This document shows positions 1 to 11,032 of a stretch of DNA of 64,000 nucleotides, piece after piece (position 1 is the stretch's first letter; every line of letters starts with the position of its first letter). Source of the stretch: Trametopsis cervina (lineage: Eukaryota > Basidiomycota > Agaricomycetes > Polyporales > Irpicaceae). The DNA lies in contig MU278366.1 in the NCBI GenBank assembly GCA_022385755.1, positions 310,001 through 374,000 on the forward strand, written 5' to 3'. The notes beneath the pieces are model-generated. The model searched no databases. It worked only from the letters and a program-made list of their open reading frames with translations, and had not been told where the DNA came from. The translations under genes and the position numbers were made by a program.

Positions 1-2535
1 CACCCGCGCTGGATGACTGACTGACGTGCTTGCTTCTCCTCTCCCGATTTGGGTGATGTGCAGATACGTGATGGCGCCTCGCCCGTGTTCTCCGACGAAC
101 TTCGCAAAGCGTGTAGGGAACGGTTGCTCAGTTCGCTGGCTGAGCTTACGACGCATGCGTCGCAAGTGAAGATCGGTAAGTTTGTCTTATCTCTGTTTTC
201 ACATGCATGATCCCCCCTCGTGCTTCCTCTTCTCTCGACCGTGCGTGCTAATTGACCGATGTAGACGGCAAGATTGCAAAGACGACCGTAGTTGCATCGG
301 ACGGAGAGTTCTGGGTGACGAAAGTACTTGCGACGATCGAGAAGCTTGAGGGGGATACCAAGCATGTGACGCTGCTGTCTGCTACCGATGATGAGGATGA
401 GATCGCGCTCCGTTCGCGTGCGCGGGAGCTCATCAAGCGGCTGAAAGACGTGAGTTGGCTCGTTAGTTGTTGAGAGTGAATGCACTGACGCGATCTACAG
501 GTAACGAGCGAGCGACGAGAGGCTGCGCGCGGTGCGCAACTGCTCCTGAGTGCGACGCTCGTTCACCTCTACTGCACGGACGACAACAACGATGATGGCG
601 ACGAGGCGGGCAACGACAGTGAGGCACTCGAGGTAGGCACCATCACATTGCTGTGGAGCCGAAGCTGACCTCGATCGTTGTGTGTCTGTGTGTGCGCGGG
701 AATTCTAGGCTTGCATCGACGCCGCATCTCGCATGTTTCCCGTCGAACCGGAGACGCAGAAGAAAGGCAGTGCCAAGAAGGGTAAGGACAAGGCGATCGC
801 GGGTGCCACTGACGAGAGCGATGACGCACCTGCGCCGGTGGATGTGCTCGTCGATACTGTCATTGGCTTTCTCGAGCGGGCTACGGCGTACATGCGGGCC
901 GTTGCGAACCAGGCATTTGCGCTATTGTCCGGGAGCGTGCAGGAAAGCACCGTTGATCTCATTCTTGCGGTACGTGTGTTCATGGATCGAGCTTTCGCCA
1001 TTCGTGCCTGATGTGGTGTTGTGTTATAGCAAATAGTTAGTAAGTCTCCTGAGGAGCTCGCTGAGAATGAAGACGACGAGGACGAGGATGAGGATGGCGA
1101 CAACGAGGATGCGGATGAGGACGGTGAAGACAACGATGACTCAGAAGAGGAAGATGATGACGATGACGACGAGGTCATAGAAGACGACGAAGAACTGGAT
1201 GATGAGGACGACCCTGAGCTGCGGCGAAAGATAGAGGAAGCGCTGCAAGTGAATGGCATCCACGCCGCGACCGGTGATTCAGATGACGAATCGGATGAAG
1301 AGCTCATGGACGACGAGCAAATGATGGCGATAGACGAGCAGCTCGCAGCCGTCTTCAGAGCCCGAGCGGACGAAAAGCGTCTTGGCAAAGGTCTGGATCT
1401 CCGCACTCACATCATCAGAAAGCGTATCTGACCGCCCCATTGATTCACCTTAACCCTTATCTATATCCACAGGCGTCGACGCACAGCGCGAAGCCACGCA
1501 TTACAAGAACCGTGTTCTGGACCTGCTCGACACGTTCATCAGGAAGCAGCCCACCAGCCCGCTGGTCCCGCGTGTTATCTTGCCGCTCTCAGAGCTCGTC
1601 GTGAACGCCGGCTCCGACGAGAAGCAGCTCGCCGACAAGGCCACTGGGATTCTCCGCTCGCGGATCGGCAAGGCCAAGGAGGTCCCGTCGGATGCGGACA
1701 CGACGCAGGCAGGCGAGGCGCTGCGCGAGCTGCACTCACGCGCACGCAGAGCGTTCTCGGCCGACATTGTCGCGACGCTGAGCCAGTGCAGTTTATACCT
1801 ATCACGGGTACTCGCGTCCTCTGAGCCTGAAGCGGTTGTGGACGCGTATCGCGAGTCGCTCGTGGACTTCATATCGCGCAAGGCGTCGCGGCTGCATACG
1901 AGCTTCTTCCTTGACTTCATCCGCCGGCAGGGCAGCATCGCGTGGGGACTGCGCGACGATCTGCTGGAGCTCGTTGATAAGGCCGTAAATGGGTACCGTC
2001 AGAACCAGGCGTTCCAGCTCGTGCAGGTACTGCTGAGCCAGTCATCCGCCACAGTAAGCTCACTCACCAACTCATGGTTCCCGCATCTCGTCTGACGCTG
2101 TTCGTTTTTCAGGCCAACCGCGAAGCGGAGGTGCTCAAGTTCATGCCCGCGCTCAGAGCGAGCATCCAGCGCGCAGTCAGCTCGTCGTGCGAGACCGGGA
2201 CTCTGACCGCGCCGCACATCAAGGACGCACTCAAGCTCGCGCTCTTCGCTGCACGCCTCACGCGCCGCGTCGCCCCCTCCAAGGCCCAGGTGATGTGGGA
2301 GCCCGCGAGCTGGGACGCACTGCGCGATACGCTCGCCGCGTCCGACCGATTCAAGTCGTCGACGGGTCTGCAGGCGCAGTGCACGCAGCTCACCCAGGTC
2401 GTCGCTCCGAAGACGGAGAAGGCGGAGAAGGCCAAAGGGAAGGCGAAACGAAAAGCCGAGGATCTCGGCGCTGAGGACGATGTAGAGGTGTCCTCGAAAA
2501 AGTCAGGCAAGAAGGCGAAGAAGGCTAAGGCTTGA
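1..2535 (+). CDS. POL5: POL5 / MYBBP1A-like DNA polymerase phi family protein, 5'-truncated by the window edge
   Basis: This is the C-terminal part of a Pol5/MYBBP1A family protein. Despite the polymerase name, the family works in the nucleolus in rDNA transcription and ribosome biogenesis. Exons read in order as a helical-repeat segment (LRKACRERLLSSLAEL, about 88-135), further repeats to about 970, a very long Asp/Glu-rich tract (about 1060-1230), the family signature DDEQMMAIDEQLAAVF (about 1312-1360), more HEAT-like helices (1500-2060) and a Lys-rich tail ending KKAKKAKA before TGA at 2533-2535. The acidic tract followed by that signature and a basic tail is diagnostic. At least six short introns are visible, for example one ending with CAG just before 63 and one at about 2054-2112. 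The start codon and N-terminal half lie upstream of the window. It converges on MSH3, with 93 nt between the stops. Confidence 0.88.
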
Positions 2536-2628
2536 TTACATCTGTAAGGGGATTATACATGCTATTATATAGTTGTGTGTTGCATGTGTAGAGGGAGATA
2601 GTAGTGTAGAGAATGATCTAGATGTGGA

Positions 2629-5600
2629 CTATATTGTTTCTGTCATAGATCCAGCTATGGTGCGCAGCTCTTCCAGGCTGGACGCGAGTTCATCGATGTC
2701 CTGCCCACTTCGGGCAGACCTGATGAGCTGCATACACTTCCGGGCTCTTCGAAAGTAGAGTAAGCCATAGGTCCATACGAAGGTACAAGGTAAGCCCGCG
2801 CGCGCACCTGTTGATCCTCTTCCTCCTCTCAATTACGGCGTGCATGACGACCGCCTGCTCCGTCGCCCGACGCAACAGCGGCTCAGGCAGCTTCGCGAGC
2901 CGACCGCACTCGACGCCGAACGAGTCCGTCACCATCCCCTGCGTGAGCTTGTACAGGAAAGTGACTTCGCGCGTGCCGTCTGCGCGCGTGTTCTCCGTGT
3001 AGCCCATGTGCAGGTTCTCTACCTCCTCTGGGAAACGCCGCTCGAGATCCTGTGCGACCTCTGGGTAGTGCGTGATGAAGAGACTTTTGCAGCGGGTGTT
3101 TTGGATCAGGTGTTGTAACACTGCGCTTGCGATTGCCATCTGAGCAATTCGGTCAGGCTTCGAGTGGGGACAGTGGGGAGAGATGGAACTTACGCCGTCG
3201 AACGTGGATGTTCCCCTTCCTAGCTCGTCCAGGATTACGAGAGTGCGTGGCGTTGCGAGCTGTAGAATGTCACTTGTCTCTTGAAGTTCGACCATAAAGG
3301 TCGATCTTCCCCTGGCAAGCTCGTCGGAGGCTGAAAAGAGAAAATGAGCTGACGTTTACGCAATAGCAGATCTGACGTATCTACCTCCCATACGAATCAA
3401 GATGCCGTCGAGCATGCCAAGCGACATAGACTTTGCCGGGACGTATGAGCCCACTTGGGCCATCTAGCGCGAACGTTCAACATTCCCTCCAGACCCGAGC
3501 AGAAAACAGGACAGCACCCACAATAGCACACAACGCAATCATGCGCACCACCGAGCTCTTCCCGCCCATGTTCGGTCCCGTGATGATCTTGTGCCGCGTG
3601 TCCATGCGCACGCTATTCGCCACGAACGGAGCGTCGCGGAGGGCCTCCACCATCGGGTGCCGCCCGTCCTCGATCTCCATCGTGTCCCCCTCAGCGAACT
3701 GCGGCCTGACGTACCCCTCCAGCATGGCGACGTGCGCGAGGCTGAACAGGCAGTCTGCCGTGGCGAGCTTGTTGACTGCGTCGCGCAGGATGGCGTAGTG
3801 CTCGCCCGCGATCTCCGCGAGGAATGCACGGAACGCGGCATTCGCTTCCCTGTCTAGAGCTTCTTTCCACTGCGCGCGCTGCTCGAGTTTCTCGACGATC
3901 TCCGGGGTGCGAAGGCGGCGGACGTATTTTGTTCTGTACAGAAGACGGTCGGACGGTGCTCGGTGACGTGTATGATTGACTTACCCTGAGATCAGTCTCC
4001 ATCTCGGAGGTATCTCTTTAACTTCGCTCTTCTTGAGCTCAATCAGATACTGTCATAAAGCGTTATTGAGTGCGATTTGATTACCGGGGAAGGAGATACA
4101 ATTACCTCTTCTCCGTTCGAAGTTGTGTACTGTAGCGCTGGCCTTGCCAGCTGCTTTCTGACTGTAGTAATATCTGCGTCACAGACCACACATACAGTAA
4201 ACAACCAGAAGACTCACTCTTGCGAAGTTCGTCTATCAGCTCTGTTTCAACGATTTGAATGTGCTGCGACTGCTGTGAGCCAGACTGCATCCATTATTCG
4301 CACTACACACATACCATCAGACACTCCTCGATGGACGGATACTTGTCCGGGTCGCTCCACATGGTAGTTTTGTTTCCCTCTTTTGCTTCCTTCACCAAGA
4401 TCGTTCCCAGGAGGCCGTGCGCAGGCTCTTTCAGTCGCGGGAGAGCAGACACTATGTCACTGAGGATAGGAGAACGGAAATCCACATTTCCATTGGTCGG
4501 CACTCGATCGAACACGGCACCAATCTTGTCAAAAGCTGGTAGGAGTACAGCCAATTCCTGTGGTGTACACTAGCATGTAATGTGTCTCTGAGCTACCCCC
4601 ACTTGGTATGAATTATAAAGGGGACGAACCTTTCCGTATTGTATGCGACACAGCCCTCGCGCAAGATCGGGGAGGCCCCTGAGTAACTGACGTAACATAG
4701 TCAGCTTCGGGGAGTGCATGGGTATGATCTCTTCAATAGCATCTACTCGTGCTTTCAACGCCCTGAAATCCAGGGTCAGCATCACAAAGAAGTGGAGCTA
4801 AACTGGGGAAACAGACGCTTTGTCAACCAGAGGCCGTCCAATCCAATTCTTCAGCATCCGAGCACCAAATCGTGTCGTTGTACGGTCCAATATCCACATG
4901 AGCGAGCCCTTCTTGGTGTAGTCTGTCTCATTTCGGTATATCTCGCTGGGAGCCAGTTAGACTTGTGATTCGTCATCGATACCATGAGAAGATATCTCAC
5001 AGGTTAGTGAGTGTGTTGCCGTTCAACAACATATGAGTTCGTTCCGTGAACTTGGTAAAGAAGCGCGTCTCTATAAGGGCATCGGCGACGTCAAACGTTG
5101 AGAGATATTTCACGACGTGCGCCAGAGCAATAACAACCTGCTTCGGAAAGTTCGTCACTGCTGCTGTGAGTTCGCCTTTCCCAAGCAAGTGCCGCGCGTT
5201 AGCATTCATGGACAAGGATTCCATAGGATAGCGGCACGCTTGAGCACTCTCACCTGACTTTACTGCCTGAGATGCTGTCTGTTCTTGTGTCTTGTTCGTA
5301 TAGAAATTCGTCACGTACTCGTATGAACTTGTGTATGACATTGTGTTCTTGATACGCTCAGTACGGACTTTGTGCTCAAACTTTGAGTGGCTAGAAGAAC
5401 ATTCATCTGCGTTTCTAAGATTCTGAAGGCTAAAGAAGCTTACGCAGTAAAATGTGCCAGCATCTTCTCTGTGGGCTTGCTCAGTTTGTCCTCAGGAAGC
5501 AGAAGTTCAGAGGGCGTTATGTGGACAAGGCGGGTCTGCGGTAATATGTCGTTAATCTAAGGTTGTGTTGAGCACACGTCGATCTACCTCAAGCTCAGTC

Positions 5601-7044
5601 CTCATGTGGTTGTCTGTCAACACAATATGGTTAGACATGAGAGGAATTCAAACCAGTAACGCGATTCACCATCAAAGTGGTCCCACATCACATCTCCCGT
5701 ACTGGCGCAAACAGAAACAAGGGCGATGGACACTCGCTCATCTACGCCCATGCCGCCTTTCGGCTCCTCAACGAGACATACTAACGGTGGTGCAGCAAGC
5801 GGGTCCATATCATCGGCCGAGCCAAGTTGGTCGACATATCTATTTGTCTGCAGATGAGTATATGCACAGAATGCGGTAAAATACACATGGTACTCGCGTT
5901 GCAGCAGTATAAAGGTGCGTCAGCTTTCGTTCAAAGAGGTCGTTGCGAGTGTCCCCGATCTTCTTCAATGCCGCCGTTTCCGTCTGCTCGACTATCCCAA
6001 CTTTCAAACCTTCAGAGAGCAGCCTTCATATATCGACCCAATGAGCTTCGGGAAAGGCTACGCGTATCTAGCTGACTTACTTCTTGAGATGCACCTCCCG
6101 TCTATGAACGGGTATCATGGCGGTCATGAAGTTGCGTTTACGAAAGCACGCTATGCCGAGAAGTTTTGCAGCTATCTGAGGAATAGTACTCACAGTTAAC
6201 AGAATACAGCGGTAAGGAGAGTCAGATACGTGCTTGGGCATCGTCTCCATAGAACATGATCTTGTACCCAATCTCAAACATGAGGAAAGTCCCAGGATTG
6301 TCCGCTTTCAACTTCTTGACCTATAGCGCACTTTAGTAATGAGTTATCAAGCTTCAAATAATAAGTACACACTTGAAGCTCGAGAGGAGTGTAGGATTCC
6401 CCACCAGGCCCCATCTCTTGCGTTTTCTTTGAGGCGCGAGGGCCAGCCACAGCTTTTTTACGCCCGCCCTTCGACTTGGCAGTAGAGCTAGAGCTCGTAA
6501 AGAAGGCCAATGTCTCTGCAAACTTGGAGTCTGAATCACCCTCTGTCAAGTCAACCACGGCGGGTGTGCCCGTCGAAGGGCCTGCTTGAGGCTCGTCGTC
6601 CTCAGGCTCAGAACCATCCTCAGGGTCCACCTCGTCCGGCCGAGGAGCACCATCCAGTACGTTCTGACCCGATAGCAAAATACGTTTTGCTCGCTCGTGG
6701 CGGTCTCGCCGTGTATTTTCTTTGTCCTGGTCTGGCTGTTGTGTGGATTGCGCATTGAACCTGTATTGTTCCACGGCTGAAGTGGTGGCTACGCTCGGTG
6801 CGGCTTGTGTCGCGCGCGCAGAAACAGAACGCTCATGGAATAAGTTAGAAGGACCCTCGTCCTTCCTTCTTCGTTTCACGGGCCTCTCCTCATCGGAAGT
6901 ATTAGTGAGATCGATACTAGCAGAGTTATTCGACGCCGCTGGTCGTCGTGCTGGTGAAGCTGGTTGTGATGCTGACTGAGAGAAATACGAAGATATCACA
7001 GCTTGGTTAGGTTGTGCTCTAGGCTTTATAGGTGTGTTTGGCAT
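2629..7044 (-). CDS. MSH3: DNA mismatch repair protein MSH3 (MutS homologue)
   Basis: MutS family ATPase that pairs with MSH2 (MutS-beta) to recognise insertion/deletion loops in the nucleus. The ATG at 7044 begins [10 protein letters not shown] and is followed at residues 14-21 by QAVISSYF, a PCNA-interacting (PIP) box as in other MSH3/MSH6 N-termini. Then come a disordered Ser/Glu-rich linker, the mismatch-binding start YTPLELQV and the YKVGVVEQTE region near 6100-6250. The C-terminal ATPase has Walker [10 protein letters not shown] (about 3551-3577), the MSH3-type signature LDGILIRMG followed by [18 protein letters not shown], Walker [16 protein letters not shown] (about 3200-3245), and the H-loop [22 protein letters not shown] favours MSH3 over MSH2 or MSH6. 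The gene is split by many short introns. The last one (about 2757-2810) leads to the exon ending GSMTETI at 2629. Single intron borders in 4.0-6.0 kb are not certain. Confidence 0.88.
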
Positions 7045-7497
7045 GAGGATAGTAAGAAACAATCAAGAAAGGATGTGGTACAGTCCAGTCCTTCAACTCC
7101 AAATCGGTGGCCAGCATTGTAACCAGGCGCCCGGGAGACGGGACGTCGGCGCGGATCAGACAATGTTTCGTTCCAGGAAACGGGCGAACGAGCATGTATC
7201 TTCGTGCTGGTGGTGTCAAAGTCGGCAACCAGGCCGGTCGTGACACTCGTGATATAACTATACTAGTTGACTTACCTTCAGAACTCCTTCGCCATTTCGG
7301 TAGAGTTGAAAAGCAAACGTGGGAGTTCAAGTGACCATTATCATTGTAAGAATTCATTAGCCTCTCGTTTGTCTTTTTAGGACACAATCAGGGTCATCCA
7401 ACGAAGAGAGTAAACCCGCGTAGGTTTGTGCGTCAATAGTTAAGATACGTCCCATGAGAGAGATAGACGAAGTGCGATCACAGATTGGTCGGCTGCG
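7045..7497. promoter_or_regulatory. Intergenic: MSH3 upstream region and SurE-like gene 3' end
   Basis: The 453 nt between the MSH3 start and the stop of the upstream minus-strand SurE-like gene hold no convincing gene. A 75-codon plus-strand frame at 7107-7334 shows no recognisable domain. The stretch must contain the MSH3 promoter and 5' leader; I see no clear TATA box. Confidence 0.4.
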
Positions 7498-8990
7498 TTA
7501 CAATTGCGGCAGCGCAGAGTGCCCGAAAAGTGTGTTGAGCTTGGCTTGAGAGGGCTCAGCGAGGTCGGCCTGAGCATCATAGTCGACACCGAAGAAGCTG
7601 ACAGACGTCATGCACTGTGCGGCAATAATGTTCTCACCTGTGCGTAATATAATTTAGCGATACTATGTCAGTAGACGAGACGTAGTAGAGGCTAACCAGG
7701 CAAGAACAGGGCACCGTTTACACCGGTGTTGACACCGGGGCTTTGCCTGTGGGAGCATGTCAGAGCTACGTATCGGAGTCCCTTGAACGGCACAAGAAAC
7801 TTACACGTTAATGGACTGGGGCAGACCAGTGGTCTCATTGATAAACAGCTTGTCGACGGTAGCTCCGCCAGTGAAGCGAGTCAGGACAAAGGGAGGCTAA
7901 CCAAGGAATATTAGCACTCAGCCAATACAAGTAGTCTAGTCACAAGCGAAACTCACGTCAATGCAAGCATTTCCAGGGCCGAACGTGGGCAAGTTGACGC
8001 TAGATAGATCGATGTAAACGTCCGCCTTGACGCAGATATAATGACGGGGACTGACTTGATACCAACGCCAGTAGGCAAAATAGGCTCGCCCGGCTTCGTC
8101 GTGTTAGCAAGGGCATCAACGAAGTTCGCAGTCAAGTTAGCGGCGATATTGGCTGGGTCATCAGGCAGGCCGGTGTTGGTGGTGAAGGACCTGTGGGTGC
8201 CGTTTCCTGCGGAGAAAGCAACTCCGGGAACCTAAACAATCGAAATTGAGTTCAGCCTAGACACAACAATAGATGCATCTGAGGACCTACACCCTTGTAG
8301 ACTGCTGCGTAGGTAGCACCCATGGTACCGCTGAGGGTGTACAAGAAGGGGCCAAGGTTACCGCCCTCGTTAGGGCCGTTGATGACAACATCAATGGTCT
8401 CGTTGCCAAGAACCTGGGGAACAAGCACGTCGAGAGCGAAGAAAGTCTATAACGTGATCAAGCTGATCGTTAGGATTATGCATTCCATATATATACCGAC
8501 AATACTTACGACAGCAGCGGGAGTGCCATTGAAGTACCCTGCAAGAAGTTTCAGTTATAGGCGAATGTAACAAGGTACTTCACTTACAAATCCTGTCGCT
8601 GTTCGCGTCGTGGCCGAAGAAAGGAGCACCGACAGGGACACTGCCGAATTCTCCTCCGGGCGCCGTGACGTTGGTGGTGGGCAAGATAACGCGTCCTCCT
8701 TGGCCAGAGTTCTGAACGAGCGGGCTGTGTGTGATCGTGAGTATATTTCGGTAAGAACCAGCACATCGAGGACTTACGCGACCAAAAGTACATTGTGTCC
8801 TCTCTTCGTCAACTCATCGAAGGTAGCGCTAAACATACGTCAGACATAGAGTCCGTGGGTATGTGAAAACTCGCACTTACCGGATGTTCGCACTAGCCCA
8901 CGAGTCGTCATTCCCAAGCAAGATGTTCAGACCAGCGACCGAAGTCGTGATAGCTGAAACAGCAAGAGCAAACAAAGTGAGGCGGACCAT
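7498..8990 (-). CDS. Secreted SurE-like acid phosphatase / 5'(3')-nucleotidase
   Basis: SurE-family metal-dependent phosphatase/nucleotidase carrying a secretion signal. The ATG at 8990 gives MVRLTLFALAVSAITTSVAG, a clear signal peptide. The SurE N-terminus ILLGNDDSWAS follows directly and provides the metal-binding Asp pair (NDD). Downstream pieces, each on its own exon, are RATFDELTKRGHNVLLVAP, QGGRVILPTT, the substrate-loop exon ending WYFNGTPAAV, VVINGPNEGGNLGPFLYTLSGTMGAT (the SurE GPN-G-N motif), and a C-terminal exon with GVDYDAQADLAEPSQAKLNTLFG before the TAA at 7498-7500. At least seven short introns break the gene. SurE proteins of bacteria and plants are usually cytosolic, but secreted versions are common in filamentous fungi. 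The substrate is unknown; phosphate scavenging is my inference. A TATA-like motif lies about 60 nt upstream. Confidence 0.85.
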
Positions 8991-9603
8991 GGCGATGATG
9001 AGCTACTGGCTAAGCAAACAAAATCTCGCAACAGACAGAGCGCAGCTACTTATATCCCAGCGTCGGTAATGTTCTGGACATCATGGACCATCAGTGATGA
9101 AACGGTGTCTGAGCTTACCGACGGTCTTGAGGCATACTCTCTTGTGCCAATGGGCGGAGGCACGTTCGAGCGCGGCCGTAAAGACATAGCGCGAAATGTG
9201 AAATGATACATTACTCACCTGCGCCGTGGGCGGTCTGCTTCCCATGTCATACGACATCGTGAGAAGGGTGTGCGGCAAGGCAGTTTTTTTAAGCCTCGCG
9301 TTTGAATGATGGGAATTGATGTGCACAGCTTCTTGTATTCCTCATAATAGCTTGTGAGAAGAAGAGACTTTCTGAGGTGGTCATTAAGCTGGATGTTGGA
9401 ACAGACCAGCTTCCATGTTATGTAACCTTTCCGTGCCTAGCGGCCTCCAGGCGTTCATTCAGTATCCTCCGCGTTCGTGTTATGACGTGGGCGGGGCGAC
9501 ATGAGCTGTAACAGATGAATAGCGAACGTGCAAGCTAATAGTACAACATTGGGTGATCAACAGAGCGGCGTACGACACCGACACGATGGGCAGCACAGGC
9601 GAT
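8991..9603. promoter_or_regulatory. Intergenic between SurE-like gene and E2 gene
   Basis: This 613-nt stretch separates two minus-strand genes. It holds the promoter of the SurE-like gene and the 3' flank of the E2 gene. A minus-strand frame beginning MSYDMGSRPP (about 9254) ends in a good GTGAGT donor, but I could not join it to a convincing second exon, so no gene is called. Confidence 0.35.
9050..9056 (-). promoter_or_regulatory. TATA-like box of the SurE-like gene
   Basis: On the minus strand the sequence GGGATATAAG lies about 60 nt upstream of the ATG at 8990, a usual distance for a fungal TATA box with a short leader. Position and sequence only; no experimental support. Confidence 0.4.
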
Positions 9604-10545
9604 TCAGGAGGCATATCTGATAAGCATGATCAGAATTTGCCACCACGTGGTAAAGCATCGGCACTCACTTCTTCGTCCACTCTTTCGCAGTCGCCAAGAA
9701 TTTGGCGTTATCTGTCTTGATTAACTGTGAATAACTGCGGTCAGTACGGATAGGGGCCCACACAGCCACGGGTGCCGCACCGCTGCAATCTCAGGCTCAA
9801 AAGGATCGTCGGCACTGGGATTGTTAAGCTTCTCCTGAATCACTGCTAGAACTGCACGAAAGGTGATGTACGGTCAGATTCCGGACATCTTGCGCCTTGC
9901 GTTATTCGGCACGTACCTGATGACAATGTCACCGTGGGTTTCCACTTGGATAGCGTCAGTTTGAGCTCTGGGCAATGGACGTTCGCAATTACCTGATCGC
10001 GCAGCACAGGCACACATATATGCCCTTCCTCGTTAATGCCGGGGTGATATATCTTGGTGCTGAACGCAACCTGGCGGATCGCTGTCTCATCCTTCCTGAA
10101 CGAATCCTAGTAAATCAAGCACATACCGCTGGCGCCTTGAAAGGGAAGTTCTCAGGCAATGTGAGAACAAAATGGAATGTTCCGCCTTTATATGGACTGT
10201 TATCCTGTATAGTGTCAGAGCGTGAGGTTATACTTGTATGCTACGATTATTCAGATCGTACCGCGGCTTTGATGCTACACTTCCATGTATACATGTTATC
10301 ATCAATCGTCTCCACCTTTACTCCCTTGATTATGGCGTTGTTAGCATCTGCAGGGCATATCAGAGTCGCTTAAAACACACCTCTAGTGGCCTCCGCTGTA
10401 TGTCAGCGAGCTCCTGTTAGCGGAGGTGATCAGTCGTGTGCAAGGCATGAGAGCGCAACCCAATGGCACCTTCTGAATCCGGCTAAAACATGGTCAGAGC
10501 ATACTTCTGGTATAGATGAAAGTGAATATACCGTTGAGACGCCAT
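9604..10545 (-). CDS. Ubiquitin-conjugating enzyme E2, UBE2L3 (UbcH7)-like
   Basis: E2 ubiquitin-conjugating enzyme. The ATG at 10545 starts MASQR, continued on tiny exons as RIQK and [11 protein letters not shown], then [17 protein letters not shown] and the UBC core: [65 protein letters not shown] and a final helix [15 protein letters not shown] before TGA at 9604-9606. The catalytic Cys is in GHICVPV. The WKP after the active-site loop and the KEWTKKYA end resemble human UBE2L3, which works with HECT and RBR ligases. About 150 residues, a normal E2 length. The usual HPN motif reads HPG, so the oxyanion-stabilising Asn is absent. There are seven or so introns. The junction after RRPLE is uncertain, because the obvious GAG|GT donor does not keep the frame and a donor a few bases further does. 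Confidence 0.8.
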
Positions 10546-11032
10546 TTCTCTGACTGCAACACGTTCAAGAAAGATATAGTAGCTGATAAAGAAGGTGGTG
10601 GTCGTGAGCTCACTGTCTGTAGTGTCCCAATGTAGCGCGTAATTCTGGAATGATACGCGCTGGAGCACGTGGTCGCGTCGTTCCCCAGCAAGCACTTTCA
10701 GAGGGCTTTTAGAGCAGTAGACTTTTGTCAAAACCTACACCGATTACTGACGGTCCGTGCAGTTCTGTATCCACAGGAAGGACGGAAAGCACGACGAAAG
10801 CCACGATCAGCTGGCCCCGGAACTCGCCTGACTCGTAGTTTCAAGCTCTGCATTGACCGTGGTCGTACGTCGCAAATAATGTTCACTACGTTCGTTACTC
10901 CTTGAATCGTCACATTCTTCCCCTCGTCATACACCATTCTGATCATCTGTATCAGTTCGAAGTCACATTCTCAGCCGGGATACTATCGCACAAGCCACAG
11001 TCTGCAACCTCGCATTACTTGAGTGCGAAACC
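10546..11032. promoter_or_regulatory. Divergent promoter region between the E2 gene and ASH2
   Basis: The 487 nt between the minus-strand E2 start and the plus-strand ASH2 start presumably carry both promoters. Frames of 70-80 codons cross it on both strands, but none has recognisable features. Confidence 0.4.

Noticed and set aside
705..1406. 233-codon minus-strand frame made largely of Ser
   Set aside because: Antisense shadow of the Asp/Glu-rich tract of POL5; GAN/GAR codons read as Ser-rich sequence on the other strand.
9081..9326. Minus-strand frame with MSYDMGSRPPTAQ and a good GTGAGT donor
   Set aside because: No convincing second exon or family match; overlaps the SurE-like promoter region.
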